Of a stretch of 64,000 nt of DNA, positions 36,009-44,589 are shown in pieces. The position numbers and the translations under genes are program-made. The stretch spans positions 1 through 64,000 of the forward strand of contig JAGTQX010000006.1 of assembly GCA_018396675.1 (NCBI GenBank), written 5' to 3'. Below the pieces are notes generated by a model. That model did not search any database. It saw only the letters and a program-made list of their open reading frames with translations, and was not told where the DNA came from. The number at the start of each line of letters is the position of its first letter. The first letter of the stretch is position 1. The DNA comes from Candidatus Bathyarchaeota archaeon (GTDB lineage Archaea; Thermoproteota; Bathyarchaeia; Bathyarchaeales; Bathycorpusculaceae).

Positions 36009-36562
36009 CTGAAGAAAAAGAGTATGTTCCACCAGTTATAAAAGCCGAAGAACTTGACCCAAAATTCAAATATAAAATGAGCAAAGAGCATGGCGCCGAA
36101 AAAGTAATGGTTTGCTTCCAATGCGGGACATGCACAGCTGACTGTCCAATCGCGAGGTTCAGCGAATTTTACAGGCCGCGACGAATAGCCCGTATGGTTC
36201 AGCTAGGCTTAAAAGACAGACTTCTTCTGGACGGAGCACTGTGGCTTTGCTCTTCCTGCTTTACATGTGTTGACCATTGCCCGCAAGGCGTTGAAATTGC
36301 TGGTATAGTCCGCGTGTTACGAAATATGACTGTTGAAGATAAAAATTTGCTGCCGCTAGTTTACAAGGAACTGGCGACGAACTTGATGAAGACCGGTTTT
36401 GTTTACGAGATTCCAGATTCAAGGCTTCAGAAAAGAGTCGAGCAGGGACTGCCGCCTCTGCCGAAACCCAACATGAAAGATGTTCTGAAAATTTTTGAAG
36501 TTACTGGTTCTGCACGTTTGCTGGAAAAAGTTCAAACAATAGCGAAGGTGGAGAGTAAATGA
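36005..36562 (+). CDS. hdrC: Heterodisulfide reductase subunit HdrC, locus 2
   Basis: 185 aa, GTG start overlapping mvhD. Two [4Fe-4S] motifs: [12 protein letters not shown] near residue 37 and [12 protein letters not shown] near residue 82. The N-terminus is about 10 residues longer than the locus 1 copy and the C-terminus is basic. It passes electrons to HdrB, whose gene overlaps its end by 4 bases. Confidence 0.94.
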   Translation: MTEEKEYVPPVIKAEELDPKFKYKMSKEHGAEKVMVCFQCGTCTADCPIARFSEFYRPRRIARMVQLGLKDRLLLDGALWLCSSCFTCVDHCPQGVEIAGIVRVLRNMTVEDKNLLPLVYKELATNLMKTGFVYEIPDSRLQKRVEQGLPPLPKPNMKDVLKIFEVTGSARLLEKVQTIAKVESK

Positions 36563-37446
36563 CCAAACCGAAATACTTGCTTTTCACGGGTTGTGTAATC
36601 CCGTATAGGCTTTCCAGTTATGAGATTTCAGCTAGGAAGGTGCTTGCAAAACTTGACGTTGAACTTGTTGAAATGCCAGAGTACAATTGCTGTGGTTACC
36701 CGATGGATGTGGTTAACCACGATTTGATGCTTACCCTTGCGGCGCGAAACCTCTGCGTCGCGGAAAAAATGGGGCTCCCAATACTAACGCTCTGCAACGG
36801 TTGTTTCTGCAGCCTAAACGAAACCAATAAAATCTTAAAAGAAGACAAGAAACAACGCGAAAAAATAAACGGTTATCTGAAAGAAGTTGACATGGAATTC
36901 AAGGGCACAACCGAAGTTAAACATCTAATATATGTGCTTTCTGAAGATGTGGGTTTTGAAAAAATAAAGAACACCGTTACGAAACCATTAAGCAACATTC
37001 GTGTGGCTCAGCACAGCGGATGCCACGTTTTAAGACCCAAAAAATACGTTGCGCGGGACGACCCTGAAAATCCGACGACGTTAAAGAATTTGATTAAGCT
37101 CACTGGTGCCGAATGCTTAGATTACATGGATGAAACAGAATGTTGTGGAAACCCGATAATAGGCGTAAACGAAGATGTGCCATTCAACATGGCGAAAGAA
37201 AAACTTGAACACGTTAGAGCTGTAGGAGCACAAGCACTAATAACCGTCTGTCCATTCTGTCACATAATGTTTGACCTAAACCAACCGCGCATCGAAAGGG
37301 CATTTAACGAAAAATTCAATCTGCCTGTGCTGCATTACCCGCAACTCTTGGGATTAGCCATGGGCTTCACTCCCGAGGAACTTGCATTAAACGAGTTGAG
37401 AGTTAAACCCACTGAATTATTAAATTTGATGAAACGAGGTGAATAA
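36559..37446 (+). CDS. hdrB: Heterodisulfide reductase subunit HdrB, locus 2
   Basis: 295 aa with two complete CCG domains: GCVIPYRLS...NCCGYP...CNGC, and SGCHVLRPK...ECCGNPI...CPFC. It is clearly diverged from the locus 1 copy, and the two may prefer different disulfides. ATG overlaps hdrC. It is followed 3 bases later by mvhG. Confidence 0.94.
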   Translation: MTKPKYLLFTGCVIPYRLSSYEISARKVLAKLDVELVEMPEYNCCGYPMDVVNHDLMLTLAARNLCVAEKMGLPILTLCNGCFCSLNETNKILKEDKKQREKINGYLKEVDMEFKGTTEVKHLIYVLSEDVGFEKIKNTVTKPLSNIRVAQHSGCHVLRPKKYVARDDPENPTTLKNLIKLTGAECLDYMDETECCGNPIIGVNEDVPFNMAKEKLEHVRAVGAQALITVCPFCHIMFDLNQPRIERAFNEKFNLPVLHYPQLLGLAMGFTPEELALNELRVKPTELLNLMKRGE

Positions 37447-37449
37447 AAT

Positions 37450-38433
37450 ATGGCACAAGGAAAATTGAAAATCGCCTTCTATTGGGCTGCTAGTTGTGGC
37501 GGCTGCGAAATCGCAGTGTTAGACATAAACGAGAAAATCCTAGACGTTGTACAAATCGCTGACATAGTTTTCTGGCCAGTAGCCATGGACATAAAATACA
37601 AAGATGTTGAGGCTATGCCTGACAAATACATAGACGTCTGCTTCTTCAACGGCGGAATACGCAACAGCGAACAAGAACATATGGCGAAACTTTTGAGGCA
37701 AAAATCAAAAATACTCATCGCTTACGGAGCATGCGCTCACCTAGGCGGAGTGCCAGGACTGGCAAACCTCCATAACAAAAAGGAAATTTTTGAAAAAGCT
37801 TACATGTCAACGTTTTCAACTGACAATCCAAACAAGGTTACGCCTAAACCTAAAGTTCATGTTAAAGAGGGTGAACTGGAAATTCCGGAATTCTATGACA
37901 CGGTTAAAACTCTAGACCAGACTGTGGAAGTTGACTATTACGTGCCAGGCTGCCCACCTGCAGTTGAACGCACGTTATACGCCATAGACGCTATAGCAAA
38001 AGGCAACCTTCCGCCGAAAGGCTCCGTGCTTGCACCGCTAAAATCCGTTTGTGATGATTGCTCAAGAAAGAAGGAAAACAAGAAAATCTCCAAAATATAC
38101 CGCGTCTACGAAAAGGTTCCCGAACCAGAAAAATGCTTGCTGGAACAGGGAATACTCTGCATGGGGCCTGCTACAAGAGGTGGATGCGGAGCGCGATGCT
38201 TAAATGCTGACATGCCATGCACTGGTTGTGGTGGACCGTGTCCAAACGCACCGGAACAAGGAGCGGCAATGATAAGTGCTTTGGCTTCTATACTCGGCTT
38301 GGAAGAGGAAAAGGAAAAGTACACTGAAGACGAAGTAGAAAAATTGGTGACGCAGATAAGAGACCCTGTTGGGACGTTTTACATGTACGGTTTACCCGCC
38401 TCAATTCTTAAGAGAAAGGTGATGCGTGAATGA
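37450..38433 (+). CDS. mvhG: F420-non-reducing [NiFe] hydrogenase small subunit, locus 2
   Basis: 327 aa. Same cysteine layout as locus 1: WAASCGGCEIAVLD, YGACAHLGG, PGCPPAVERT, CMGPATRGGCGARC, CTGCGGPCPN. It has an acidic insertion (EEEKEKYTEDEVEKL) near the C-terminus that the locus 1 copy lacks. Long runs of the first 150 bases match mvhG1 almost exactly at nucleotide level, as in the adjacent mvhA. Stop overlaps mvhA by 4 bases. Confidence 0.95.
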   Translation: MAQGKLKIAFYWAASCGGCEIAVLDINEKILDVVQIADIVFWPVAMDIKYKDVEAMPDKYIDVCFFNGGIRNSEQEHMAKLLRQKSKILIAYGACAHLGGVPGLANLHNKKEIFEKAYMSTFSTDNPNKVTPKPKVHVKEGELEIPEFYDTVKTLDQTVEVDYYVPGCPPAVERTLYAIDAIAKGNLPPKGSVLAPLKSVCDDCSRKKENKKISKIYRVYEKVPEPEKCLLEQGILCMGPATRGGCGARCLNADMPCTGCGGPCPNAPEQGAAMISALASILGLEEEKEKYTEDEVEKLVTQIRDPVGTFYMYGLPASILKRKVMRE

Positions 38434-39884
38434 AAGAGATAATAATAGACCCGATAACGCGGCTTGAAGGTCACGGCAAAATAGCCATATTCTTAAACGA
38501 CGCTGGCGAAGTGGAAAACGCTTATCTACAAATTCCAGAACTTCGCGGCTTTGAAAAGTTCTGCATAGGAAGAAAAGCCGAGGACATGCCGCTTTTGACA
38601 AGCAGAATCTGCGGCGTCTGCCCAGTAGCTCATCACATGGCTGGAACCAAAGCTTTAGACGCGGCTTTTGGTGTTGAGCCGCCTGAGTCTGCTAAGAAAT
38701 TGCGTGAGCTAATGTATTGTGGCTATTACATTTACGACCACACATTGCACTTTTACTATTTGGGTGGTCCAGACTTCGTGGTAGGCCCAACCGCGCCTCC
38801 AGAAAAACGCAACATCCTCGGCGTAATAGAAAAAGCCGGCCTAAACATAGCCAAAGAAGTCATAAAACACAGAGCCTACGGACAAAGGATAACCGAGCTT
38901 ATTGGTGGAAAGGCTACGCATCCAGTCTGTGGATTGCCTGGCGGAATCTCGAAGCCGTTAAGCGAGGATAACCGAAAAGAAATCGAGAAGATGGCGACTT
39001 CGGCTGTCGAGTTTGCAAAATTCACGTTGAAGCTTTTCCACGACATCGTCTTAGGAAACAGTAACTACGTTGACCTTATCAAAAGCGATGCTTACACGTT
39101 GAAAACTTACTATATGGGTTTGGTTGACGAGAACAATAGGGTTAACTTTTACGATGGTCAAATAAGAGTTGTTGACCCTAACGGTAAAGAGTTCGCCAAG
39201 TTTGCAGCTGAAAACTATTTAGACCACATTGCTGAGCATGTTGAAGAATGGACTTACGTGAAGTTTCCATATCTAAAGAAGGTTGGTTGGAAAGGCTTTG
39301 TTGACGGTTCAGAAAGCGGTGTCTACCGTGTTGGTCCTCTTGGAAGACTTAACGCTTCTGACGGCATGGCCACACCACTAGCGCAGGCTGAATACGAGTA
39401 CATGTATAAGACTCTTGGCGGTAAACCAGTGCATTCCACATTAGCGTATCATTGGGCTAGACTTATAGAACTGCTTTACGCTTCTGAACGCGCTGTGGAG
39501 CTTGTCAAAGATCCTGAAATAACGAGTAAAAATGTTCGCAACAAGCCGGGTGAACCGAGCGAAGGCGTCGGCGTAGTGGAAGCTGCTAGAGGAACACTGA
39601 TACATCACTATGTTTTGGACAAGGATGCTTTGGTTAAGGATGTCAACCTTATTGTTGCTACGGTTAACAATGCTCCGTCAATAAACATGTCTGTACGTGA
39701 TGCGGCGAAAGGATTAATCCACGGCGGAAAGGTTGACCAAGGATTGCTTAACATGGTTGAGATGGCGTTTAGGGCTTATGACCCGTGCTTCGGATGCGCC
39801 ACCCACTTCGCGGTTGGACAGTTGCCGTTAACAGTGGAAATCTACAACAGCAAAGGAAAACTTGTCAAAACAGTGCAAAGATAA
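38430..39884 (+). CDS. mvhA: F420-non-reducing [NiFe] hydrogenase large subunit, locus 2
   Basis: 484 aa, with RICGVCPVAHH and DPCFGCATH as nickel ligands. A C-terminal extension starting FAVGQLPL would be removed on maturation. It is one codon shorter than the locus 1 copy because of a deletion after the shared tract (CGLPGG against SACIPGG). It is followed 40 bases later by the maturation protease gene. Confidence 0.95.
   Translation: MKEIIIDPITRLEGHGKIAIFLNDAGEVENAYLQIPELRGFEKFCIGRKAEDMPLLTSRICGVCPVAHHMAGTKALDAAFGVEPPESAKKLRELMYCGYYIYDHTLHFYYLGGPDFVVGPTAPPEKRNILGVIEKAGLNIAKEVIKHRAYGQRITELIGGKATHPVCGLPGGISKPLSEDNRKEIEKMATSAVEFAKFTLKLFHDIVLGNSNYVDLIKSDAYTLKTYYMGLVDENNRVNFYDGQIRVVDPNGKEFAKFAAENYLDHIAEHVEEWTYVKFPYLKKVGWKGFVDGSESGVYRVGPLGRLNASDGMATPLAQAEYEYMYKTLGGKPVHSTLAYHWARLIELLYASERAVELVKDPEITSKNVRNKPGEPSEGVGVVEAARGTLIHHYVLDKDALVKDVNLIVATVNNAPSINMSVRDAAKGLIHGGKVDQGLLNMVEMAFRAYDPCFGCATHFAVGQLPLTVEIYNSKGKLVKTVQR
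38647..38886 (+). repeat. Gene-conversion tract shared with mvhA1
   Basis: Partner of the tract in mvhA1: 38647-38744 and 38769-38886 are exact copies of 22216-22313 and 22338-22455. Another exact block is 39288-39359. The same orientation and 16.4 kb spacing make the pair able to recombine and delete the interval. Confidence 0.9.
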
Positions 39885-39924
39885 AACTCTTTAACATTTC
39901 CTCTTTTATTTTTGGAGATTCATT

Positions 39925-40419
39925 TTGGGGAAGACAAGCCGCGTCGCGAAAGAATTAAGCGATTGGTTTCATGGCGCTGAAAGAGTGGTTGTTGCTGGTG
40001 TTGGAAACCCTATACGCATGGATGATTTTGTCGGCGTGAAAATTGTTCAAGACTTGTGCGGAAAGGTTTCCGAAAGGGTTTACTTAATCGAATGTGAAAC
40101 TGTTCCGGAAAGCTACATCCAGCAAATTGTGGATTTTAACCCGACGCATGTTCTAATCATAGACGCTGCAATGTTAGGCTTGAAACCCGGCGAATATTTG
40201 CTTGTAAAACCGGGACAGCTTAAGATTTATCCGGCGTTTTCAACGCATATGCTTCCGCTGCGGATATTCTGTGAATACGTTGCCGAAACAACGGAAGCCG
40301 AAATTGCGCTTCTTCTGATAGAGCCGAAAAGAACAGAATTCGGCGAGGGATTATCGCCAGAGGTTGCAATTGCAGAAAAGGAAATTTCCATGTTATTGTT
40401 GAGTTTGCTTCCAAAATGA
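39925..40419 (+). CDS. [NiFe] hydrogenase maturation protease
   Basis: 164-aa HycI/HyaD-type endopeptidase that checks nickel and then cleaves the large-subunit tail. GVGNPIRMDDFVG (nickel-binding Asp), VLIIDAAMLGL (second Asp) and FSTHMLPL (His) are the family's three metal ligands. TTG start with GGAGAT 7 bases upstream. It is the only such gene in the window, so it probably serves both MvhA proteins. Confidence 0.93.
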   Translation: MGKTSRVAKELSDWFHGAERVVVAGVGNPIRMDDFVGVKIVQDLCGKVSERVYLIECETVPESYIQQIVDFNPTHVLIIDAAMLGLKPGEYLLVKPGQLKIYPAFSTHMLPLRIFCEYVAETTEAEIALLLIEPKRTEFGEGLSPEVAIAEKEISMLLLSLLPK

Positions 40420-40447
40420 TTAGAGTTAAAAAAGAGATGGTTTAAGC

Positions 40448-40960
40448 TTAGGTTGTTTGTGTGGCTTCTTTCAAGGCTTCTTGGAACAGTTTCTTTGTGG
40501 CTGTTATTCTGGCTTTTTGTGCAAGTATATCCGCTGTGACGAGTTCTAGGGCTTCTTCTGGGCACCATTTGACGCATTGTGGTCCGTCGGGTTTGTCTTT
40601 GCATAGGTCGCATACGAAAACTACTTTCTTTTCTGGATGCAACGAAATTGCTCCATAATCACATGCTTCTATGCACCATCCGCAGCCATTACATTTGTCC
40701 GCGTCCACGATTATTGTGCCGTTTTCTTCAGACTGTGTTAAAGCGTCCCTTGGGCATGCTGCAACGCATGGTGGGTCTTCGCATAGTCTGCACGTTATTG
40801 AAATGTTGACTAGCGGATTTAGCCTCACAACTCTTATGCGGGATTTCAGCGGGTTGAAGGTTTTCTCCTTTGTCCATGAGCATATGTATTCGCAGACTTG
40901 GCAGCCAACGCATTTGTCTGGGTCGGCTGAAACGAATTTTCTCTCATGAATTTTCACCAT
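40448..40960 (-). CDS. Four-cluster ferredoxin-like protein, AOR partner
   Basis: 170 aa with a DmsB/HycB-like arrangement of four [4Fe-4S] clusters: CVGCQVCEYIC, CRLCEDPPCVAACP, CNGCGWCIEACDYGAI and CDLCKDKPDGPQCVKWCP. It lies 27 bases downstream of the AOR gene in the same orientation, so it probably accepts electrons from the oxidoreductase. The C-terminus is a short basic helix. Cytoplasmic, with no signal peptide. Confidence 0.92.
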   Translation of the reverse strand: MVKIHERKFVSADPDKCVGCQVCEYICSWTKEKTFNPLKSRIRVVRLNPLVNISITCRLCEDPPCVAACPRDALTQSEENGTIIVDADKCNGCGWCIEACDYGAISLHPEKKVVFVCDLCKDKPDGPQCVKWCPEEALELVTADILAQKARITATKKLFQEALKEATQTT

Positions 40961-40987
40961 TTTTAATCACGCTCCATGTTAGGCTTT

Positions 40988-42889
40988 TCAGATTTTTGCT
41001 TCAACTATCGAAGTTAAGTCGTCCATGTTTAACGCTTTGAGTTTTTCTGGAGTTGGCACACCGTCTTTTGTCCACCCGCGGGCTTCGTAATAGTCATCAA
41101 GCAGTAGGTCTAGTTCTTCTTGGCTTACGTAGGCTCCTTTTGCTGGTCCTTCGTCTGGTATTGGCATGTGCATGACTTTGTATGGCAGTGTGTCGTCTTT
41201 TCTGCTTAAGCCTTCTCTCACGTTTATTACTCTTGCAAGGTTGTTTATGCGTTCGCCTTTCAATCGCATTTCCTCTGGCGAAGTTTCAAATCCCGTCACT
41301 AACGTGTAGAGTTTTGCCAAGTCTTCGAATTCGTTGTAGTATGTGCCTCTTGAGAACTTGCATATGATAAGCGAGTCTATTATCGTGTAGACGTCTTCGA
41401 TGTCTTTAACCATTTTTCCTCTGCCTTTTTCTGCCTTTAACCTGTTGACTTTGCCTTTCACGTCGAAAGCGTAGGCTCCATGCCTGTTATGGTCTGCTCC
41501 GCGGAATGAAACTGCAAAGCCTAATGCTGCTGTTTTTAAGCATCGGAGGTCGTAACCCGTGACTTCAACGCCTTTAATGTGTTGGGCGAGTTTTTCTGCG
41601 CCTTTTCCGATTTTTTCCGCGGCGAATTTCACGCCTTCAGCTAGGACGTCGCCTATTCCTTCACGTTTTCCCATTTTCTCTATGAGCTTAACCAGGGCTT
41701 CATGGTTGCCGAATCGTGCTTCTAAACCTTCCAAGTCTTTGCTGGTTAATATGCCGTTTTCGTAGCAGTCCATTGCGAAGCCGACGATTACGCCGGCGCT
41801 TATAGAGTCCATCCCGTAATAGTTGCAGAGTTCCGAGCCTTTTATTATGGCGTCGAGGCGGTCTATTCCACAGTACGGTCCCATAGCCCATAACGGTTCA
41901 TATTCCACTCTTGCCATTGCACCTTTGTACGGTCCCTCAGTTACGACACACGTGTGCTCGCATCGCATGGCACATGAGCTGCAGCCGATTATTTTTGCCA
42001 CGTATTTCTCGTTTAACAGTTCGCCGCTTACTTTTTCCGCTGCTTCAAAATGCGCGTTGTTATAGTTTCTTGTTGGCATGCAGTGAAGCGCGTTGTGCAC
42101 AAGCACGTTTTCCGGAGTGCCCAATGTTCGGTATTTCTTTGTTGCTGGACCCTTCATTCTTTCGTGGAATTCTTTAACGAATTCTAGGAACTCGTCTGGT
42201 TTCGCCACCGTCACGTCGTTTGTTCCGCGCACTGCAATTGCTTTAAGGTTCTTTGAGCCCATGACTGCGCCCATTCCGCATCTGCCGGCTGCTCTTGATT
42301 TTTCGTTGATTATGCATGCTATTCGGACGAGTTTTTCTCCGGCTGGGCCTATTGCTGCAACGCGAATGTAGTAGTCGCCTAACTCCTCTTTGATTATGTC
42401 TTCCGTTTCTGCTGGCGACTTGCCCCAAATGTGGGAAGCGTCTAGAATTTGGACGGAGTCGTCGTCAATCCAAACGTAAACTGGCTTTTCAGCTTTGCCG
42501 TGGAAAATCACTGCGTCGTATCCTGCGCGTTTCAGTTCTGTTCCAAAACTGCCGTGAGATTTGGATTCGCCTATACCATAGCTTTGCGGCGACTTCGCTA
42601 CAAAAGCGTGGCCGTTTCCGCCGGTTGGCCAGACTGTTCCTGATGTTGGGCCTGTTGCCAAGACAAGTGGGTTTTCTGGGCTGAATGGGTCTACTCCAGC
42701 TTTGGCGTTTTCCAGCCATAAACGCATTCCTAGACCTATTCCGCCGATGTATTTTTTGGCGTAATCCTCGTTTAACGGTTCAGTGTAAGTCTTTCCAGTT
42801 GTCAAGTCTATGTGGAGAATCTTGCCAGCATAACCGTACAATTCTTTTTCCTCCACTCTTAAATCATGTTTAGGCGAGAATACCTTCAC
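40988..42889 (-). CDS. aor: Tungsten-dependent aldehyde ferredoxin oxidoreductase
   Basis: 633 aa, oxidising aldehydes to acids with ferredoxin (or the reverse). N-terminal AOR domain LYGYAGKILHIDLTTGKTY, [4Fe-4S] ligands GCSSCAMRCEHTC with the distal cysteine in LIICKF, and cofactor-region strings AGRCGMGAVMGSKNLKAIAVRG. GTG start at 42889. The 119 bases upstream contain several TATA-like strings. Paired with the ferredoxin-like gene downstream. The exact aldehyde is unknown. Confidence 0.94.
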   Translation of the reverse strand: MKVFSPKHDLRVEEKELYGYAGKILHIDLTTGKTYTEPLNEDYAKKYIGGIGLGMRLWLENAKAGVDPFSPENPLVLATGPTSGTVWPTGGNGHAFVAKSPQSYGIGESKSHGSFGTELKRAGYDAVIFHGKAEKPVYVWIDDDSVQILDASHIWGKSPAETEDIIKEELGDYYIRVAAIGPAGEKLVRIACIINEKSRAAGRCGMGAVMGSKNLKAIAVRGTNDVTVAKPDEFLEFVKEFHERMKGPATKKYRTLGTPENVLVHNALHCMPTRNYNNAHFEAAEKVSGELLNEKYVAKIIGCSSCAMRCEHTCVVTEGPYKGAMARVEYEPLWAMGPYCGIDRLDAIIKGSELCNYYGMDSISAGVIVGFAMDCYENGILTSKDLEGLEARFGNHEALVKLIEKMGKREGIGDVLAEGVKFAAEKIGKGAEKLAQHIKGVEVTGYDLRCLKTAALGFAVSFRGADHNRHGAYAFDVKGKVNRLKAEKGRGKMVKDIEDVYTIIDSLIICKFSRGTYYNEFEDLAKLYTLVTGFETSPEEMRLKGERINNLARVINVREGLSRKDDTLPYKVMHMPIPDEGPAKGAYVSQEELDLLLDDYYEARGWTKDGVPTPEKLKALNMDDLTSIVEAKI

Positions 42890-43008
42890 ACGATCGATAT
42901 ATTAATGTAGCTGTTCAACTCGCTGCAATATAACATGTTTTAGCGGATTTAGTTAACTATCACAATTCACAGCACAACGAGAACAAGAATGTAAAAAATA
43001 GGTGGGTG

Positions 43009-44574
43009 TTATAGAGTTTCTTTGAGGAGTTCCAGTATGTCTTTGACGGCTATCTTGTTTTCTACATCCAAAACTTTCATGGCGTCTTCAAGCGTTGTTA
43101 CACAGAATGGGCAAGCCACAGCTATGGCGTCAACTCCAAGTTCTAGGGCTTCTTTGACGCGGTTAACACATGGTCTTTTTTCCTGTTCAGCCTCTTCAGT
43201 CCAAACTCTTCCAGCTCCGCCACCGCAGCAGAAACTGCTCTCTCTTGTTCGCTTCATTTCAACAAGTTCCAAACCGTTTATCGACTGTAAGATTTGTCTA
43301 GGCGCGTCGTAGATTCGGTTGCGTTTTCCTAAGAAGCACGGGTCGTGGTAGGCAACCCGCCTGTTTAAGGGCTTTGAAAGTTTAATTTTGCCATTTTCCA
43401 AGGCTTCAGCCAAAAACTCCGTGTAATGCTGAACGTTTAATCCTAAATCCTTGTATGGCTTATCGTTTTTGAAGGTGTTATAGCAGTGTGGCGAAAGTGT
43501 AACAATTTTGTCTGCGTTGAATTTCCTGAACATTTCAATGTTGTGTTCCGCAAGCATCTCGAACAAGCCTTTTTCGCCCATCCTTAGAATGTGGTCTCCG
43601 CAGCACCATTCCTCTTCGCCTAAAGTTGCGTAGTCTACGCCCAGCTTTCCGAAGACTAAAGCCATGGTTTTTGCGATTTCCCTGTTTCTTATGTCATACG
43701 CTGTTGAGCAGCAGACAAAATAGAGAACATCCGCCTTCGTAACGTTTGGAAACGTTTTAACGTTCAAATCTTTAGCCCACTCCATTCGCTTGTTCTGATG
43801 CGTCCCCATTGGATTGTGGTATTTCATGACGCTTTCAAGCACATCTTTGACCGTTCTTGGAATGGCTCCCATCTCAACGATTAAGCTACGGTCTTCAATT
43901 ACCGAGTCTGAACAGTTCACAAGTTTCGGGCAGAACAAAGTGCATGAGTTGCATGAGGTGCAAAGCCAAACATTGTCAGTCATCGGCTTCAAGCGTTCCT
44001 CCAAGCCTTCGTCCCTCGAATCTGCAATGAACCTGTAGTTAGCTGTCAACGCCGACGGTCCCAGAAACTTCTCGTCAATCGCCGCTGGACAAGCGGAATA
44101 GCAAACCGCACATTTGGTGCAAAGCGTCAAATCCCAGAACTTTTTCAGCTCCTCCGGAGACTGCGGAAATTCATTTTCTCTTCTAAAGGCTTCTGCTGGC
44201 TTAATGAGCGTCGTCTTAATTTTTCTGAAGTTTTGGAAGAATGGCTGGATGTCAACAACAAGGTCTTTGATAAGCGGCATGTTTGAAAGCGGCTCAACAG
44301 TCAACGAGTCTGCGTTTAAGTCCAAAACCTGCGTGTAACACGCCAACATAGGCTTTCCATTAATGTTCACTGCGCAGCTTCCGCATATCCCCATTCTGCA
44401 CGAGTGCCTAAAAGTCAAAGTTCCATCCAAGTTCTCTTTAATGTAGTTAAGAGCGTCAAGTACCGTTGTTCCCTTGCGTATAGGCACCTTATAAGTGGAC
44501 ATGTAATGTTTTTTCTCGTCTGGGTCGTATCTGCGAATCTTGAACTCAACAACTTTTAAAACTTCACCATTCAC
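43009..44574 (-). CDS. tfrB: TfrB-type fumarate reductase iron-sulfur/CCG subunit
   Basis: 521 aa. The N-terminal SdhB-like half has a [2Fe-2S] motif CRMGICGSCAVNINGKPMLAC, then CTKCAVCYSACP and CTSCNSCTLFCP. The C-terminal half has two CCG domains: CCSTAYD...WCCGDH, and HDPCFLGK...FCCGGGAGRVW...CPFC. This SdhB-HdrB fusion is the thiol:fumarate reductase B subunit, which couples fumarate to thiols. The first CCG domain is degenerate where CPHC is expected (SPHC, the pre-CCG cysteine being CC). GTG start with GAGGAGGG upstream, 15 bases after tfrA. Confidence 0.9.
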   Translation of the reverse strand: MNGEVLKVVEFKIRRYDPDEKKHYMSTYKVPIRKGTTVLDALNYIKENLDGTLTFRHSCRMGICGSCAVNINGKPMLACYTQVLDLNADSLTVEPLSNMPLIKDLVVDIQPFFQNFRKIKTTLIKPAEAFRRENEFPQSPEELKKFWDLTLCTKCAVCYSACPAAIDEKFLGPSALTANYRFIADSRDEGLEERLKPMTDNVWLCTSCNSCTLFCPKLVNCSDSVIEDRSLIVEMGAIPRTVKDVLESVMKYHNPMGTHQNKRMEWAKDLNVKTFPNVTKADVLYFVCCSTAYDIRNREIAKTMALVFGKLGVDYATLGEEEWCCGDHILRMGEKGLFEMLAEHNIEMFRKFNADKIVTLSPHCYNTFKNDKPYKDLGLNVQHYTEFLAEALENGKIKLSKPLNRRVAYHDPCFLGKRNRIYDAPRQILQSINGLELVEMKRTRESSFCCGGGAGRVWTEEAEQEKRPCVNRVKEALELGVDAIAVACPFCVTTLEDAMKVLDVENKIAVKDILELLKETL

Positions 44575-44589
44575 GTCATAGTCCCTCCT

